From Gluconobacter aidae (GTDB taxonomy: Bacteria > Pseudomonadota > Alphaproteobacteria > Acetobacterales > Acetobacteraceae), in contig NZ_WIPH01000004.1 in assembly GCF_009547075.1 (NCBI RefSeq), forward strand, positions 62,001 through 126,000: DNA of 64,000 nt, written 5' to 3'. The translations under genes and the position numbers were made by a program. Below are positions 9,615 to 18,633 of this stretch, piece by piece (the first letter of the stretch is position 1; every line of letters starts with the position of its first letter). The notes under the pieces were generated by a model, which worked only from the letters and a program-made list of their open reading frames with translations, was not told the DNA's origin and did no database searches.

Positions 9615-10730
9615 ATGGATGTGACCGCCGCCATTGCGTTCGAAGCCGGCAGACCGCTGGAAATCGACACGGTTCAGCTTGAAGGCCCCCGCGACGGGGA
9701 AGTGCTGGTCGAAATCATGGCGACCGGTCTGTGCCATACCGACAAATACACGCTCTCCGGTCAGGACCCCGAGGGCCTGTTTCCGGCCATTCTCGGGCAT
9801 GAGGGAGCGGGTATCGTCCGGGAAGTCGGGGCCGGGGTGAAGCATCTCAAACCCGGCGATCACGTCATTCCGCTCTATACGCCGGAGTGTCGGGAGTGTC
9901 CGTCCTGCCTGTCGCGCAAGACCAATCTGTGCACGGCCATCCGCAGCACGCAGGGCAAGGGCCTGATGCCGGACGGCACATTCCGCTTCTCTTATAAAGG
10001 TCAGCCGATCCATCACTATATGGGCTGCTCGACCTTCGCGAATTTCACGGTCCTGCCGGAAATCGCACTGGCGAAAATCCGCCCCGACGCGCCGTTCGAC
10101 AAGGTCTGCTATATCGGCTGCGGTGTGACGACCGGCATTGGCGCCGTGCTGTTCACCGCCAAGGTTGAGCCTGGATCGACCGTTGCGGTGTTCGGGCTGG
10201 GCGGCATCGGGCTCAACGTCATTCAGGGTGCAAAGATGGTCGGCGCGAACCGGATCATCGGCATCGATATCAATCCGGAGCGCGAGGCGATTGCCCGCAA
10301 GTTCGGCATGACGGATTTCGTGAATCCCAAGGATCCGGGGCCGGACGGAGATCTCGTCGGGCATCTGATCGAGATGACCGGTGGTGGTCTGGACTACACA
10401 TTCGAGTGTGTCGGCAATCCGACCCTGATGCGTCAGGCGCTGGAGAGCGCGCATCGTGGCTGGGGCGTGTCCTGCGTCATCGGTGTGGCCGGGGCAGGGC
10501 AGGAAATCAGCACGCGGCCGTTCCAGCTCGTGACGGGACGCCGCTGGATTGGCTCAGCCTTTGGTGGTGCGCGCGGGCGAACCGATGTGCCGAAGATCGT
10601 GGACTGGTACATGGAAGGCCGGATCGACATCGACGATCTCATCACCCACAAGCTCAAGCTCGCTGACATCAATCTGGGCTTCGACATGATGAGTCGGGGT
10701 GAGAGCATTCGCACCGTCGTGGAGTACTGA
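9615..10730 (+). CDS. frmA: S-(hydroxymethyl)glutathione dehydrogenase (class III alcohol dehydrogenase)
   Basis: A 371-residue zinc-dependent medium-chain dehydrogenase. Catalytic zinc ligands are in GLCHTDKYT and GHEGAG, the structural zinc Cys cluster is [16 protein letters not shown], and the NAD fold has [27 protein letters not shown] is typical of class III enzymes. It oxidises S-hydroxymethylglutathione, formed from formaldehyde and glutathione, to S-formylglutathione, which the product of the next gene (2 nt downstream) hydrolyses. AGGAGA precedes the ATG by about 8 nt. The divergent intergenic region 9435-9614 should hold promoters for this operon and the bestrophin gene. Confidence 0.93.
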   Translation: MDVTAAIAFEAGRPLEIDTVQLEGPRDGEVLVEIMATGLCHTDKYTLSGQDPEGLFPAILGHEGAGIVREVGAGVKHLKPGDHVIPLYTPECRECPSCLSRKTNLCTAIRSTQGKGLMPDGTFRFSYKGQPIHHYMGCSTFANFTVLPEIALAKIRPDAPFDKVCYIGCGVTTGIGAVLFTAKVEPGSTVAVFGLGGIGLNVIQGAKMVGANRIIGIDINPEREAIARKFGMTDFVNPKDPGPDGDLVGHLIEMTGGGLDYTFECVGNPTLMRQALESAHRGWGVSCVIGVAGAGQEISTRPFQLVTGRRWIGSAFGGARGRTDVPKIVDWYMEGRIDIDDLITHKLKLADINLGFDMMSRGESIRTVVEY

Positions 10731-10732
10731 GC

Positions 10733-11581
10733 GTGTCCGACATCGAGGTTCTGGCGCATCATGCCTGTTTTGACGGCTCCCTGCGGTTTGTCCGGCATAA
10801 TTCGCAGGCGCTCGGCGTTCCCGCGACGTTTGGCATCTTTCTGCCAAAAGAGGCTCTGGCGGGGCACAAGGTCCCCGTCATTCATCTGCTGGCCGGGCTG
10901 ACCGCGACGCAGGAGACGTTCCTCATCAAGGCCAATGCCATCCGTTTTGCCGCCGAACATGGCATCGCACTTGTCGCCCCCGACACGTCCCCGCGCCATA
11001 CTGGCATCAAGGGCGAGGATGACAGTTACGATCTGGGATCGGGTGCCGGCTTCTATATCGACGCCACGTCCGAGCCCTGGAGCCATCACTACCGGATGGA
11101 GACCTATGTCGGCGAGGAACTGCCCGCGCTGACCGAGCGGCTCTACCCGCTGGATGGCGCGCGGCGCGGCATCATGGGGCATTCCATGGGCGGCATGGGG
11201 GCGCTGCTTCAGGCGCTGAAATATCCCGACCGCTGGAAAACTGTCTCGGCTTTCGCGCCGATCTGCCATCCGAGCATCGTGCCCTGGGGGCAGAAAGCGT
11301 TTGATGCGTATTTCGGCGGTGATCCGGCGAAATGGCAGAGTTGCGACCCGACGCTTCTGCTGCGCGCGAAGCATACCCATCCGTCCACCATTCTCGTGGA
11401 TCAGGGACTGATGGACCAGTATCTGGCGGATCTGTGCCCGGATGCGCTGGAGGGGGCGGCGAGAGAAGGCAAACAGCCTCTCGAACTCCGCCGTCATGCC
11501 GCGTATGACCATTCCTACTGGTTCGTGCAGAGTTTCATCGCGGACCATCTGATCCACCATGCCAAGGGGCTTTCCGCGTGA
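10733..11581 (+). CDS. fghA: S-formylglutathione hydrolase
   Basis: A 282-residue esterase-D-type alpha/beta hydrolase. The nucleophile elbow is GHSMGGMGA, an HLLAGLTATQE segment lies near the oxyanion region, and the Asp and His of the triad are expected in LVDQGLMDQYL and YDHSYWF. It converts S-formylglutathione to formate and glutathione, the second step of formaldehyde detoxification after the upstream dehydrogenase. It starts with GTG 2 nt after that gene's stop and its stop overlaps the next start by 4 nt, so the three genes are co-translated. Confidence 0.93.
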   Translation: MSDIEVLAHHACFDGSLRFVRHNSQALGVPATFGIFLPKEALAGHKVPVIHLLAGLTATQETFLIKANAIRFAAEHGIALVAPDTSPRHTGIKGEDDSYDLGSGAGFYIDATSEPWSHHYRMETYVGEELPALTERLYPLDGARRGIMGHSMGGMGALLQALKYPDRWKTVSAFAPICHPSIVPWGQKAFDAYFGGDPAKWQSCDPTLLLRAKHTHPSTILVDQGLMDQYLADLCPDALEGAAREGKQPLELRRHAAYDHSYWFVQSFIADHLIHHAKGLSA

Positions 11582-12342
11582 AGCGTTCCGTTCTTGCCGC
11601 TCTTTTCCTGCTGGGAGGCTGCGTCTCGCAGGCTCCAACCGGCCCTTCGATCACGCCCACGGCCCATACCGATTTCCGGCATGACACGCTGGCCCTGACC
11701 TGGCAGCCGGGTTTCTGCGCCACGGGCGGCGGATGTGAATGGGACCAGACGCATCGCATCTCGATCGGTCTGCACGGGCTGTGGGCGTCCGAGCCGCATG
11801 CTCTGGAAGCACAGGGTGTGCCGGTGCAGGAATGGTGGTCCAAGGGCTGTGATCTCTACGATCACAACGACACCCCGCCGCAGCTCCTGCCGACAACGGT
11901 CGAGGCGCTGCGGGGTGTGGTGCCACATCTGAAGAAGCCGCTTTACGTGCATGAATACACCAAGCATGCGCGCTGCTTCGGCTATGACGCGGACCGCTTC
12001 TTTATTACGTCCATGGAAATGCGGGACCGGTTCGCGGCTTCGGCGTTCGGGCTGTGGCTGTCACAGCAGGCCGGATTTCAGGTCAAGCGCGATGACATGC
12101 TGGCCACCTTCGCACGTCTGATGAATGTGCGCGACAGCCGGGCGCTTCAGGTCCGTTGCGAACCGGCCCATAACGGGCAGATGGTGCTGACGCAGCTCTG
12201 GTTCACGCTGGACCCGAAGAAGCTCTCCCGCTTCCCCTATGAAGGCGCCTATCTGTCCTCACCGGATGACCAGAACGGCTGCCCGGCCACGTTCCTTGTC
12301 CCGGGCTGGACGGCGCCGTCCGTGGTCGATCAGCGGCCGTAA
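11578..12342 (+). CDS. Ribonuclease T2 family lipoprotein
   Basis: A 254-residue protein with a lipoprotein signal (LFLLGGC, Cys at about 15) and both T2 RNase active-site blocks: IGLHGLW (CAS I, catalytic His) and HEYTKHARC (CAS II, with the catalytic acid and His). Established family role: cleavage of RNA through 2',3'-cyclic phosphates, in the periplasm or outside. It begins with a GTG that overlaps the fghA stop (GTGA). Its 3' end overlaps the convergent hisI gene by 13 nt. Why an RNase is coupled to formaldehyde detoxification is unclear; nucleotide scavenging is one possibility. Confidence 0.85.
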   Translation: MKRSVLAALFLLGGCVSQAPTGPSITPTAHTDFRHDTLALTWQPGFCATGGGCEWDQTHRISIGLHGLWASEPHALEAQGVPVQEWWSKGCDLYDHNDTPPQLLPTTVEALRGVVPHLKKPLYVHEYTKHARCFGYDADRFFITSMEMRDRFAASAFGLWLSQQAGFQVKRDDMLATFARLMNVRDSRALQVRCEPAHNGQMVLTQLWFTLDPKKLSRFPYEGAYLSSPDDQNGCPATFLVPGWTAPSVVDQRP

Positions 12343-12740
12343 AGCTCTTCGGCGCTGATTTCGGGCTGTGCGGTATCACGCAGCCCGTCTGGCGTCACGC
12401 CGTGATAGAAACAGCTCCGGCGGCCGGTGTGGCAGGCCACGCCGGTCTGGTCGACGATCATGAGAACGGCGTCCATGTCGCAGTCGAGCCGCGCTTCGAT
12501 GAGCTTCTGCTGCTGGCCCGAGGTCTCGCCCTTGCGCCACAGCTTCTGGCGGCTGCGGGACCAGTAGCAGACCCGGCCCGTCAGGAGCGTCTCGCGCAGG
12601 GCGTCCGCGTTCATCCAGGCCAGCATCAGGACCACGCCATCCGGGGCCTGCGCCAACGCGGAAATCAGGCCGTTCGCGTCGAACTTCACCTGCGTGATAA
12701 TGTCATCGATAATGGACGAGGCGGGGGGAACATAGGTCAC
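12330..12740 (-). CDS. hisI: Phosphoribosyl-AMP cyclohydrolase
   Basis: A 136-residue HisI. It shows the metal-binding DCDMDA motif, the zinc segment CHTGRRSCFY and the substrate region SRSRQKLWRKGETSG. It opens the adenine ring of PR-AMP in the third step of histidine biosynthesis. The GTG at 12740 is chosen because GAGGAG lies 8 nt upstream and the codon overlaps the ygfZ stop (GTGA), implying coupling. The other his genes are not in this window. Its end overlaps the opposing RNase T2 gene by 13 nt. Confidence 0.93.
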   Translation of the reverse strand: MTYVPPASSIIDDIITQVKFDANGLISALAQAPDGVVLMLAWMNADALRETLLTGRVCYWSRSRQKLWRKGETSGQQQKLIEARLDCDMDAVLMIVDQTGVACHTGRRSCFYHGVTPDGLRDTAQPEISAEELYGR

Positions 12741-13558
12741 GAACGCATCTCCTCGGGAAACCAGACGGGCCAGACTACAGAAAGCGGCTGCCCATTGCAT
12801 GTGAGGTCCGATGCGGACCAGGCGTCACGTCGCAGCATGGCGAGCGCCCGCCTGCCGCTCCGGGAGCGGATGTCGCCCACTTCGCGCTCACCGGAAACGA
12901 TGATGCCGCCTTCGTCGGGGAATGTGCCATCCGACAGCGCAACGGGCAGCAGGCGGCGCTTGACGAGGCCGCGGTAATGGGTGCGGGCGGTGAGTTCCTG
13001 TCCCATATAGCAGCCCTTTTTCCAGGATACGCCATGCAGCAGGTCCATGTCGGCTTCGAGCGCCAGTGTCTGCTCGCTTTCAAAATCCATGACGTCCGGC
13101 AGGCCCAGCGTGAGGCGCCGCTCCAGAAATGCGATCGCCGTCTCACCGCCCTGGGCCGGTCCGGCCATGATCGCACGCCATCCAGCCCCTTCGCAGCGTG
13201 GGTCCGGGGCGCTCGCGAGGACGGTTTCAGGAACCGTGCGGCCTTCAGCGCCGGTGATGACCTGAAAGGGCGTGTTCTCGATCTGCACATCCGCGCGCAG
13301 ACGGAAGCGGGAGAGGCGCTTGGCGAGCATCTCCGCATGATCGGCTGGACAGTCCATCAGGATGCGGTCGGGCGTGGCGTACAGAAAAAATTCGCTCAGC
13401 CAGCGTCCCTGCGGTGTGAGCAGCGCGCTCCAGACGGCTGTCGTGTCCGTCAGGTTCTGGACGTCGTTGGTGACGAGCCCCTGAAGAAAGCTGGCGCGGT
13501 CCGTTCCCGTAAATGACAGAATGGCGCGGTGAGAAAGATATTCGTGCATGTGAGACAT
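12737..13558 (-). CDS. ygfZ: YgfZ/CAF17-type folate-binding Fe-S assembly protein
   Basis: A 273-residue GcvT-like protein with the YgfZ signature KKGCYMGQELTARTHYRG (about residues 175-192) and an N-terminal FTGTDRASFLQGLVTNDV. The family uses folate to support assembly or repair of certain Fe-S proteins. The start is the ATG of MSHMHEYLSH at 13558; the frame is open a further 24 codons upstream but that extension is not family-like. Coupled to hisI by a 4-nt overlap. Confidence 0.88.
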   Translation of the reverse strand: MSHMHEYLSHRAILSFTGTDRASFLQGLVTNDVQNLTDTTAVWSALLTPQGRWLSEFFLYATPDRILMDCPADHAEMLAKRLSRFRLRADVQIENTPFQVITGAEGRTVPETVLASAPDPRCEGAGWRAIMAGPAQGGETAIAFLERRLTLGLPDVMDFESEQTLALEADMDLLHGVSWKKGCYMGQELTARTHYRGLVKRRLLPVALSDGTFPDEGGIIVSGEREVGDIRSRSGRRALAMLRRDAWSASDLTCNGQPLSVVWPVWFPEEMRS

Positions 13559-13825
13559 CGCTGTTCCGATGGCTTCCAGCAAAACCACCCTGCTGGAAAA
13601 ACGCCCGACCATAGCGGGCAAATCCCACATCCACCATCTCTGCGTCGGGATGGAATGCGCGGAAGACCTCTGACCGGATGATGTGGAAACAGTAAACTTC
13701 GGACGTGCAGGCGTGTTTCAGTTCATGGCTGCGGGTTGCAGTCTGGTAATAGTCGGAGGATATTGGCGTATCGCGGTAGTACGGCCCTGTTCCGCGACCC
13801 CGTCTCTGTTCGGAGTGAAAGAACG

Positions 13826-16144
13826 TTGTCAGCCGCAGAAATCGTGGATCCCACCCAGAGCCCTGCCAGTGACCGGCGAAGGATCTTCCAGATCCTGGGC
13901 CCTCTCGTGGGCGTGCTTCTGGTCATCGCCGCGATTACAGGAATCAGTCTTCACAATTACCAGACGACCCGCAAGGGCGCGATTGCGCTCTCCAACGATC
14001 TTCTGCGCAGCCAGCAGCGCTATGTGACGCAGGAGGTCAGCGACTATCTGGCCCCGGCCTCCATCGGCGCCCTGATCGCACAGGACATGTTCCGCGATCC
14101 GTTGACCAACGCTACGCCTGACACGTTCATGCTCTACGGACGCTCCATCCTGACGCATACGCCGCAGGTGGACAGCTTCTATATTGCGAACGATCAGGGC
14201 CAGTTCTGGATGATCACGCGCCATGGTCAGGACGGGTTCGAGCAGACCCATTTCCAGACCGATGACGGCAAGCAGGTCTATCACCACGTCTATACGGACA
14301 AGGACGGCAATGTTACGGGCGAGAGTTCGGACCCGGCGGAAGGCTATAACGTCGTTGTCCGGCCGTGGTTCGCAAAGGCCGTCAAGCATCAGAATGACCC
14401 GGAGCGGCAGCTCCACTGGACCGATCCTTACGCCTATATTTCAACGCATCAGTTCATCATCACCGCGTCGCTCGCCTTTGACGGGCATGATGGGCATAAA
14501 TCGGTTTTTGCGATCAACATTTCGCTGAACCAGCTGACCTCGTTCCTTAACAAGCTTCAGGTCGGGCGCAGTGGACAGGCGGTGATCGTGGACATGCACG
14601 GCCAGATCATCGCAGGGCACAATGTCGCGGCCGGGCAGGATCCGAAGACCTTCGATCCGGGGAATGTGTTTCTCGATCCCAAGACGCAGCCCGTCTTTAT
14701 TCACGCGCTCAACCGTTTCCGCATCAAGGGGCCGGGCACAGGCGTGGTGCGGGCGCGGGGCAGGAATTACGTCACCATCGCCTCCGAACTGCCTTTCGTG
14801 CATCGGCACTGGGTGCTGCTGCTGAATGCGCCGGAAAGCGATTTTGCCGATTTTGCCCAGACGGCCCGGCGGCAGAATATCGGGTTCTCGCTGCTGGTCG
14901 TCGGACTGGCCTCGGTGTTGGCGCTCGCGCTGGTCGCGCAGGGGCGGCATGTGGAACGTCTGAGAAAGCGGCTCCAGTGGGGGCGGGATCAGGTCAAGGC
15001 GGAGAATGCCTCGCTGCTGGAAATCGCCAGCACGCCGGACCTGTTCGATCCCGCGCATGAAGTGCCGATCCTGACGGAGGCCCTGACGGCCCGGACCAGT
15101 GCGCGGCGTGCCAGTCTGTGGCGTCTGCTGCCAGATGGGGATCGTCTGCTCTGCGAGGATGCTTTCGATCCGTCGCGCGACGTGCACAGCACGGGCGTCG
15201 AGATCAGCCGGCGGGACAATGGCAAGCTGTTCGAAGCTCTGGACGAGGGGCACACACTGTCGATCGCGGATGCCTCGCAGGACGAGCGCACCCAGAACTT
15301 CCAGCGTGTCATCATGCGGGCCGTGGGGGCGAATACGCTGCTGTTTCAGCCGGTCCGCAATGCGCACAGGACCGTTGGCGCGATCGTGCTGGAGGATCCG
15401 GGGCAGCCGGAGACGATGGAGCACATCATCGCCATCGTGGGCTCCATCGTGGCCCTGCGTTTTGCCAAGCCGTTTGATGCAACGGAGGGCGAGGGTCACT
15501 CCGGTCTGACGATACCGGCCGAAAAGCATGACACGCGGTTTGACGAGGGCTTTCTTCTGGAGCCTTCTGCCACTGCCGGAGAACCGGTGGCGGCGGGTGT
15601 GTATCCGCAGGTTCCGGTCATGGTCATTTCCTTCGTGGACCCCTATGCGCCGGACCGTGACAGCATCGCGCGCGCCATGAACGTCATCCGCACGCTCAGT
15701 CTGGAAATCCAGAAAATCGCGCGCGACAGCGGGCTGTTCTCCGTTCAGGTCGTAAGCAACCGGCTCGTCCTCGTGGGCGGCTGTTCGCAGACGCCGGACC
15801 CGTCCGCGGCTGTCCGGCTGGCGGATGCCGCGGTCTCGATCCGTGAAGCCTGTCTGTCCTCGCTGGCGGCGGCGGATCTGGATCCCGTGTTCCGGATCGG
15901 CATGGATGTCGGCCCGGTCATGGCGTCGGAACTCGGCGAACGGCCTTCCGTCTTCAACATCTGGGGCGATGCCCTCAATGGCGCTGAACTCCTGACCGGC
16001 AGCGCGCCGGATGCGGGTACGATCCAGGTCTCCGAGCAGGCCTACGTGATCCTGCGGGAACATTTCCTCTTCCGGGAGAGGGGGATGTTCTATCTGCCCC
16101 ATAGCGGCATTACCCGAAGCTTCATTCTGGCGGGCCGCCGATGA
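13826..16144 (+). CDS. Membrane sensor with dCache-like, GAF and degenerate class III cyclase domains
   Basis: About 772 residues. Transmembrane helix 1 is at residues 22-42, followed by a roughly 300-residue extracytoplasmic region resembling a Cache sensor (VDSFYIANDQGQFWMITR, VVVRPWFAKA), helix 2 at about 351-371, a GAF-like domain (about 395-560) and a C-terminal class III cyclase homology domain (about 597-758). The cyclase keeps FVD near its start and NIWGDALN, but the second metal-binding Asp is lost (GD replaced by SN at nt 15755-15760) and the transition-state Arg after NxAx is Leu, so catalysis is doubtful. Start is uncertain: TTG at 13826 is chosen, but the frame is open to 13736. 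Its stop overlaps the next gene (ATGA), tying it to the transporter operon. Confidence 0.78.
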   Translation: MSAAEIVDPTQSPASDRRRIFQILGPLVGVLLVIAAITGISLHNYQTTRKGAIALSNDLLRSQQRYVTQEVSDYLAPASIGALIAQDMFRDPLTNATPDTFMLYGRSILTHTPQVDSFYIANDQGQFWMITRHGQDGFEQTHFQTDDGKQVYHHVYTDKDGNVTGESSDPAEGYNVVVRPWFAKAVKHQNDPERQLHWTDPYAYISTHQFIITASLAFDGHDGHKSVFAINISLNQLTSFLNKLQVGRSGQAVIVDMHGQIIAGHNVAAGQDPKTFDPGNVFLDPKTQPVFIHALNRFRIKGPGTGVVRARGRNYVTIASELPFVHRHWVLLLNAPESDFADFAQTARRQNIGFSLLVVGLASVLALALVAQGRHVERLRKRLQWGRDQVKAENASLLEIASTPDLFDPAHEVPILTEALTARTSARRASLWRLLPDGDRLLCEDAFDPSRDVHSTGVEISRRDNGKLFEALDEGHTLSIADASQDERTQNFQRVIMRAVGANTLLFQPVRNAHRTVGAIVLEDPGQPETMEHIIAIVGSIVALRFAKPFDATEGEGHSGLTIPAEKHDTRFDEGFLLEPSATAGEPVAAGVYPQVPVMVISFVDPYAPDRDSIARAMNVIRTLSLEIQKIARDSGLFSVQVVSNRLVLVGGCSQTPDPSAAVRLADAAVSIREACLSSLAAADLDPVFRIGMDVGPVMASELGERPSVFNIWGDALNGAELLTGSAPDAGTIQVSEQAYVILREHFLFRERGMFYLPHSGITRSFILAGRR

Positions 16145-16965
16145 AAGTGCTGCGTAATCTCGACCGGATCACGATGGTCCGGAACATGCTGGTGCATCTG
16201 GGATATTTTTCCCGCACGCAGATGCGTTTCACGCTCATGATGATCGGTGCGGGCTGGGGCATCATGCGTGAGGCCGTGCGGCTGACGACCTGGCGGCGGA
16301 CGGTGCGGATCGAGTTCTGGGCCTCCCTGCATCAGGCCGTGGGCGGTGGTATTCTCAGCACGCTGGTGACGGCGGCGCTGACGGGTTTCGGTATCGTGGC
16401 GCAGACCGTCTACTGGCTCGGTTTCGCGGGCATGGCGCAGATGACCGGGTCCATTCTGTCCACGGTTCTGGTGCGCGAGATCGCCCCGGTCCTGGTCGGC
16501 GTGATCCTGCTGGGACGGTCGGGCATGCTGATGCTCACCGAGCTTGGCACGCTCACGACGGGCGGGCAGATGCGCGCCATGACCGGAATGGGGATAGATC
16601 CGTTCATCTCGTTCCTGCTGCCGCGCAGTCTTGCCATGACGATCAGTGGGTTCACGCTCGGCATCATTTTCAGTATGGCGGCCCTTGTCGTGGGCTACGG
16701 GGTCTGTCGCGTGGAAGATGCGATCACGATGCCGATCTGGGCTTTTATGGATCAGGTGGTGGCCAGCGTAAAGCCGATCGATTATTTCGTGATCCCGGCC
16801 AAGTTCATTTTCAGCGGTTACGCCGTGGGTGTGTGTTCGTGCCTGTCGGGTATGGATGTCACGACCGAAGACGACCTGTCCAGCATGCTGCCGCGCGGGT
16901 TTGCGCGCGGGATGCTGTCCATCATGGTCATCAACGTCGTTTTCAGTGTGTGTTTCGATGGCTGA
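16141..16965 (+). CDS. MlaE-type ABC transporter permease
   Basis: A 274-residue integral membrane protein of the MlaE/YrbE family. It has an N-terminal amphipathic region, then hydrophobic segments around GILSTLVTAALTGFGIV, VLVREIAPVLVGVILLGRSG (a family hallmark region), LAMTISGFTLGIIFSMAALVV, and a C-terminal helix. MlaE dimers form the membrane core of lipid ABC transporters that work with an MCE protein. The start overlaps the sensor stop by 4 nt and the next start lies inside this gene's last codons. It should pair with the neighbouring ATPase-like and MCE proteins, but that ATPase looks catalytically dead. Confidence 0.85.
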   Translation: MKVLRNLDRITMVRNMLVHLGYFSRTQMRFTLMMIGAGWGIMREAVRLTTWRRTVRIEFWASLHQAVGGGILSTLVTAALTGFGIVAQTVYWLGFAGMAQMTGSILSTVLVREIAPVLVGVILLGRSGMLMLTELGTLTTGGQMRAMTGMGIDPFISFLLPRSLAMTISGFTLGIIFSMAALVVGYGVCRVEDAITMPIWAFMDQVVASVKPIDYFVIPAKFIFSGYAVGVCSCLSGMDVTTEDDLSSMLPRGFARGMLSIMVINVVFSVCFDG

Positions 16966-17677
16966 GACTGACGACGTCTTCCTCAATGCACTGGATGCCC
17001 GGCTCGAACTGCTCGATGCCACGCCGCAGTTCGATGAGAGCGGGCTGGTATCGAGCCGTTACAACCTGCGTCTCAATCCTGGCGAATGTGCCCTGATCGA
17101 GTGTCGTGATATGGCGCAGGCGGCCCTGTTCGCCGATATGTGCGTGGGCCTCATTCCGCTGGGTGCCGGGCATGTCCGGTGCATGGGGCTGGACTGGGCC
17201 GATCTCGATGAACGGCGCGGCAATGCGCTGCGTGGGCGGATCGGGCGGGTCGTGGTCACGGGGGGATGGGTGGATCTGTATGGAACGCACATGAACATCC
17301 TGTGGCCCCAACTGCACCATACACGCATTCCGACCGACAGGTTGCAGGCGCAGGCGGTGCATCTTGCCCTCCAGCTCGGTCTGCCGGGCCTGCCGGTAAT
17401 CCCGCCGAACCGCCTGTCGGCCTTGGACCGGCGGCGCGCTGCCTGTGTGCGGGCGATGATGGGCGAGCCGACCCTGCTGTTGCTGGAGCATCCCATGGAA
17501 GGAGCGCCGGCCAGTCTGATGAATGCTTTTCTGTCTCTCGTAACCGATCTGCGGGACCGGGGATGCGCGGTTGTGTGGATGGCTCCGGATGAAAGCGGGT
17601 GGGGGGATTATGCGTCCGATGCCACCATCCGCCTGCGCCTTTATGATGACGGACTGTTTTCGATGCGAGGTTCCTGA
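16958..17677 (+). CDS. MlaF-like ABC subunit lacking all ATPase motifs (pseudo-ATPase)
   Basis: A 239-residue protein that keeps the outline of an ABC nucleotide-binding domain but not its catalytic residues. At the Walker A position (about 47-57) the sequence is IECRDMAQAAL, with Lys replaced by Gln54 and the glycines lost. The Q-loop Gln is absent (VVVTGGW). The signature LSGGQ is LSALD (153-157). Walker B is LLLLEHP (173-179), with Asp to Glu and catalytic Glu to His178, and the H-loop His is Pro210. The frame is intact and coupled on both sides (overlaps upstream, TGATG downstream), so it is not a pseudogene. Inference: a structural or regulatory subunit of the MlaE complex, or one relying on an ATPase encoded elsewhere. 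Confidence 0.8.
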   Translation: MAETDDVFLNALDARLELLDATPQFDESGLVSSRYNLRLNPGECALIECRDMAQAALFADMCVGLIPLGAGHVRCMGLDWADLDERRGNALRGRIGRVVVTGGWVDLYGTHMNILWPQLHHTRIPTDRLQAQAVHLALQLGLPGLPVIPPNRLSALDRRRAACVRAMMGEPTLLLLEHPMEGAPASLMNAFLSLVTDLRDRGCAVVWMAPDESGWGDYASDATIRLRLYDDGLFSMRGS

Positions 17678-18633
17678 TGTTTCGCGTACGCCAGACCGAG
17701 ACCGCCCGACCACTCTTTCAGAACCGCTATGCGGATGAATGGGTCGGGCTGCTTGTCCTTGCCGCGATCGTCATGTTCGCGGTGGCTGTCGTGGAGGCCG
17801 GTTTCCTGCGCCAGTGGCTGACGCCGGAAAAGAAACTGCATTTTGTCCTGCCCGAAAGCGGTGTGGCCGGACTTGCGATCGGCAACGATATTGAGGTCAT
17901 GGGGGTTCATGCAGGTGAAATCCGCCGTCTGAAGCTCAACGAGACGGGCCGGATGTATGCGGAAGGGGATCTGGACCCGCAGTTCGCCAACTTCATCCGC
18001 CAGGACAGCACCGCCATCATCCGCCATCGCCTGATCGTGGCGGGGGCAAGTTACATTGAACTGGGCCGGGGCAAGGGCAAGCCGCTCGACTGGGACTACG
18101 CGGTCCTTCAGGCGACGGTCGAGGCCAACCCGGCGGACGTGATTACCCGGACCGTCATGGATCTGCGCAACAAGCTCGTACCGGCCATGAATAACGTCCA
18201 GCTCATTACGACGCAGGTCAACGATATGCTGACCGACATGCGAAAAGGACAGGGCACGATCGGCGGGCTGCTGGTCAAGGATGACGTGCTCGACAAGGCC
18301 AATGCGGCCCTGGCGCATCTTGATGCTGTCATCGCGGATCTCAGGCCCATTGAAAAACAGGCAGGGAGCGTCATGACGAAGGTTGATGGAACGATGGCCA
18401 ATGCCAGGGCCGCGACGGCCAGCCTGCGTCAGAGCATGCCGCAGGTACAGCAGACCGTGGCACATGCCAATACGGCTACGGCGCAGCTTCCGGCTCTTCT
18501 GGCTCAGGCGGAAGCAAGTGCGAGCAGTCTGCGCAAGCTGACGGATCAGCTGCGCGGGCTGTGGCTGCTGGGCGGTGGGGGCAGCAGGCAGGAACCCTCG
18601 CGTCGTCTGCCGGCACAGGCGGTGCGGCCATGA
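17677..18633 (+). CDS. MCE (MlaD-like) lipid-binding protein
   Basis: A 318-residue protein with one N-terminal transmembrane anchor (about residues 22-45, WVGLLVLAAIVMFAVAVVEAG), one MCE domain (about 50-130, including SGVAGLAIGNDIEVMGVHAGEI) and a long helical tail (about 140-290, with ITTQVNDMLTDMRKGQGTIGGLL). MCE proteins form hexameric rings in the periplasm that carry lipids between membranes, docked on an MlaE-type permease. The start overlaps the previous stop as TGATG and the end overlaps the next start as ATGA. Confidence 0.87.
   Translation: MFRVRQTETARPLFQNRYADEWVGLLVLAAIVMFAVAVVEAGFLRQWLTPEKKLHFVLPESGVAGLAIGNDIEVMGVHAGEIRRLKLNETGRMYAEGDLDPQFANFIRQDSTAIIRHRLIVAGASYIELGRGKGKPLDWDYAVLQATVEANPADVITRTVMDLRNKLVPAMNNVQLITTQVNDMLTDMRKGQGTIGGLLVKDDVLDKANAALAHLDAVIADLRPIEKQAGSVMTKVDGTMANARAATASLRQSMPQVQQTVAHANTATAQLPALLAQAEASASSLRKLTDQLRGLWLLGGGGSRQEPSRRLPAQAVRP

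Noticed and set aside
16958-17677. The MlaF-like gene as a decaying pseudogene
   Set aside because: The frame is intact over 239 codons with normal codon use and overlaps both neighbours, so loss of catalytic residues looks like functional divergence rather than decay.
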